A stretch of 64,000 nt of DNA, from the NCBI RefSeq assembly GCF_021246445.1, contig NZ_JAJQXW010000001.1, positions 1,444,168 through 1,508,167 of the forward strand, given 5' to 3'. The notes below the pieces were generated by a model that worked only from the letters and a program-made list of their open reading frames with translations, ran no database searches and was not told the DNA's origin. Made by a program: the position numbers and the translations under genes. Source of the DNA: Rhabdothermincola salaria (GTDB lineage: Bacteria > Actinomycetota > Acidimicrobiia > Acidimicrobiales > Acidimicrobilacustridaceae). Shown piece after piece: positions 63,221 through 64,000 of this stretch. Within the stretch, counting starts at the first letter, position 1. Each line of letters begins with the position of its first letter.

Positions 63221-63843
63221 GGTCGGGACTCCTGGGTGGAGGGGACGGGAGAGGGCGAAACCGCGGGGGCGAGCACCTTCAGCACCGCGTCGAGGCCGAC
63301 GACGGCACCGAAGATGCCGCCGGACATGCACACGCTCGACAGCGAACCGGCGACGAGGTCGGCGTCGGCGGCGGCGCAGGCGTCGGTCACGAGCACGCAT
63401 TCCAGACCGCGGTCGTTGGCGCTGCGCAGCGTGGAGTGCACCGGGCCCTCGAGCCCGAGGCCGGCCACGATGAGCTGGTCGATGCCGTTGGTGCGCAGGG
63501 TGAGGTCGAGCTCGCCGGCGAAGAAGCCGTCGATTCCCGAGCTCGACACGGCGATGGTGGTCGGTGGCAGCCGATCGACCGGGAGGGACGGGACGACGGC
63601 CGACGCGGGCGAGGCGCCTCGGCGCAGTCGCTGGTGGGAGACGGAGACGACCTGGCCGCCGACCGCGACCACGGCGGCGGCGAGGCCCACGCAGCGGGCG
63701 ACGACCTCGTCGGGGTCCTCCACGACGGAGGCCCAGTGCCGGTCCCACCCCACGAGGAGGAGGCCCAGCGAAGGCGGGCGCAAGCCGTCGTACGGCCACG
63801 GGTAAGGCTCCGAGGCCACCTGGCGCACGGGTTCAGCGACCAC
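63217..63843 (-). CDS. isochorismatase-family paralogue lacking the catalytic triad
   Basis: 208 residues. It shares the N-terminal [10 protein letters not shown] block and the C-terminal [14 protein letters not shown] and GGIFGAV blocks with the adjacent amidohydrolase, so it is a tandem duplicate. By alignment the Asp is replaced by Gly32 (LLVGWDRHW), the Lys by Ser101 ([10 protein letters not shown]) and the Cys by Pro134 (LEGPVHST). It is therefore probably a non-catalytic partner, perhaps forming mixed oligomers. GTG 63843 has AGGAGG upstream and overlaps the alpha/beta hydrolase end. Confidence 0.75.
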   Translation of the reverse strand: MVAEPVRQVASEPYPWPYDGLRPPSLGLLLVGWDRHWASVVEDPDEVVARCVGLAAAVVAVGGQVVSVSHQRLRRGASPASAVVPSLPVDRLPPTTIAVSSSGIDGFFAGELDLTLRTNGIDQLIVAGLGLEGPVHSTLRSANDRGLECVLVTDACAAADADLVAGSLSSVCMSGGIFGAVVGLDAVLKVLAPAVSPSPVPSTQESRP

Positions 63844-64000
63844 GTCGGACCTCCTGACAGCACAGGGCGGGGGCGAGGGACACGAGCAGTTCGACCAGCC
63901 GGTCGGGGGCGTCGAGTTGGGGAAGGTGGCCGACGTCGGCCAGCGGGTGGACGGCGGCGCCGGCGGAGGCGGCGAGCACCTCCGCCACCTGGTGGCGGGC
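63833..64000 (-). CDS. alpha/beta hydrolase, C-terminal fragment (runs off the window)
   Basis: The last 55 codons, in frame from base 64000, end [34 protein letters not shown] contains the catalytic His (Gly-His) in its usual position near the end of alpha/beta hydrolases. It overlaps the next gene start by 11 nt and is the known first member of this operon, but the fold call rests on this short piece. Confidence 0.6.
   Translation of the reverse strand, partial: ARHQVAEVLAASAGAAVHPLADVGHLPQLDAPDRLVELLVSLAPALCCQEVRRGR

Noticed and set aside
63217-63843. Reading the triad-less paralogue as a second active hydrolase (for example for triuret)
   Set aside because: All three catalytic positions are replaced, so hydrolysis by the normal mechanism is not expected.

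Overview
This window comes from a very GC-rich actinobacterial chromosome. The gene complement fits an Acidimicrobiia-like (Iamia/Ilumatobacter-type) lineage, but that placement is an inference and no marker gene confirms it. Supporting signs are four luciferase-like (probably F420-dependent) oxidoreductases, a mycothiol-conjugate amidase (mca), a wax-ester synthase/DGAT homologue, acyl-CoA metabolism genes, an imuA'/imuB/dnaE2 mutagenesis set with LexA boxes of the GAAC-N4-GTTC type, and many genes whose -10 element (TANNNT) lies only 6-9 nt before the start codon, which points to leaderless mRNAs. No tRNA, rRNA, CRISPR array, insertion sequence or phage gene was seen.

Layout. 1-6.3 kb: start of an acyl-CoA dehydrogenase, a chagasin-like lipoprotein, two DUF983 paralogues, a DUF2332 protein coupled to a NUDIX hydrolase, an acidic membrane protein and a geranylgeranyl-reductase-type flavoprotein. 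6.3-16.7 kb: nitronate monooxygenase, LLM oxidoreductase, SDR dehydrogenase, FtsX-type permease, cation/proton antiporter, RecB-like nuclease and PAP2 phosphatase. 16.8-29.8 kb: DsbA-fold protein, wax-ester synthase, a Ser/Thr kinase, LLM enzymes, an FUSC membrane protein, a large PEPCK-like DUF4914 protein, acyl-CoA thioesterase and thiolase. 29.9-40.6 kb: nuclease, YdjC-type deacetylase, molybdopterin oxidoreductase, mca, YbhB-like lipoprotein, a second Ser/Thr kinase with a Thr/Pro/Glu repeat tail, zinc alcohol dehydrogenase, a repeat-filled gap and DoxX.

40.7-53.4 kb: dnaE2 and imuA'-imuB, each under its own LexA box, bracket two large secreted proteins (a GH43-like glycosidase and a subtilase). 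These two share near-identical C-terminal 104-residue repeats through a direct duplication of about 946 bp. Between imuA' and imuB lies an unusual chain of two identical 25-codon mini-ORFs, joined by GTGA overlaps to each other and to both neighbours.

53.4-64 kb: LLM enzyme, Nfu-N protein, membrane protein, RNase HII, peptide-type ABC substrate-binding lipoprotein, GH38 alpha-mannosidase, and a tightly overlapping operon of alpha/beta hydrolase (partial), a triad-less isochorismatase paralogue, an intact isochorismatase-family amidohydrolase and allophanate hydrolase. The last suggests assimilation of nitrogen from a urea-derived amide such as biuret.

How the parts cooperate: lipid and acyl-CoA turnover (dehydrogenase, SDR, thiolase, thioesterase, wax-ester synthase), redox chemistry with F420/mycothiol, damage-induced mutagenesis (DnaE2-ImuB-ImuA'), cell-surface carbohydrate and protein degradation, and nitrogen scavenging. 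All functions are read from sequence motifs; no database search was run.
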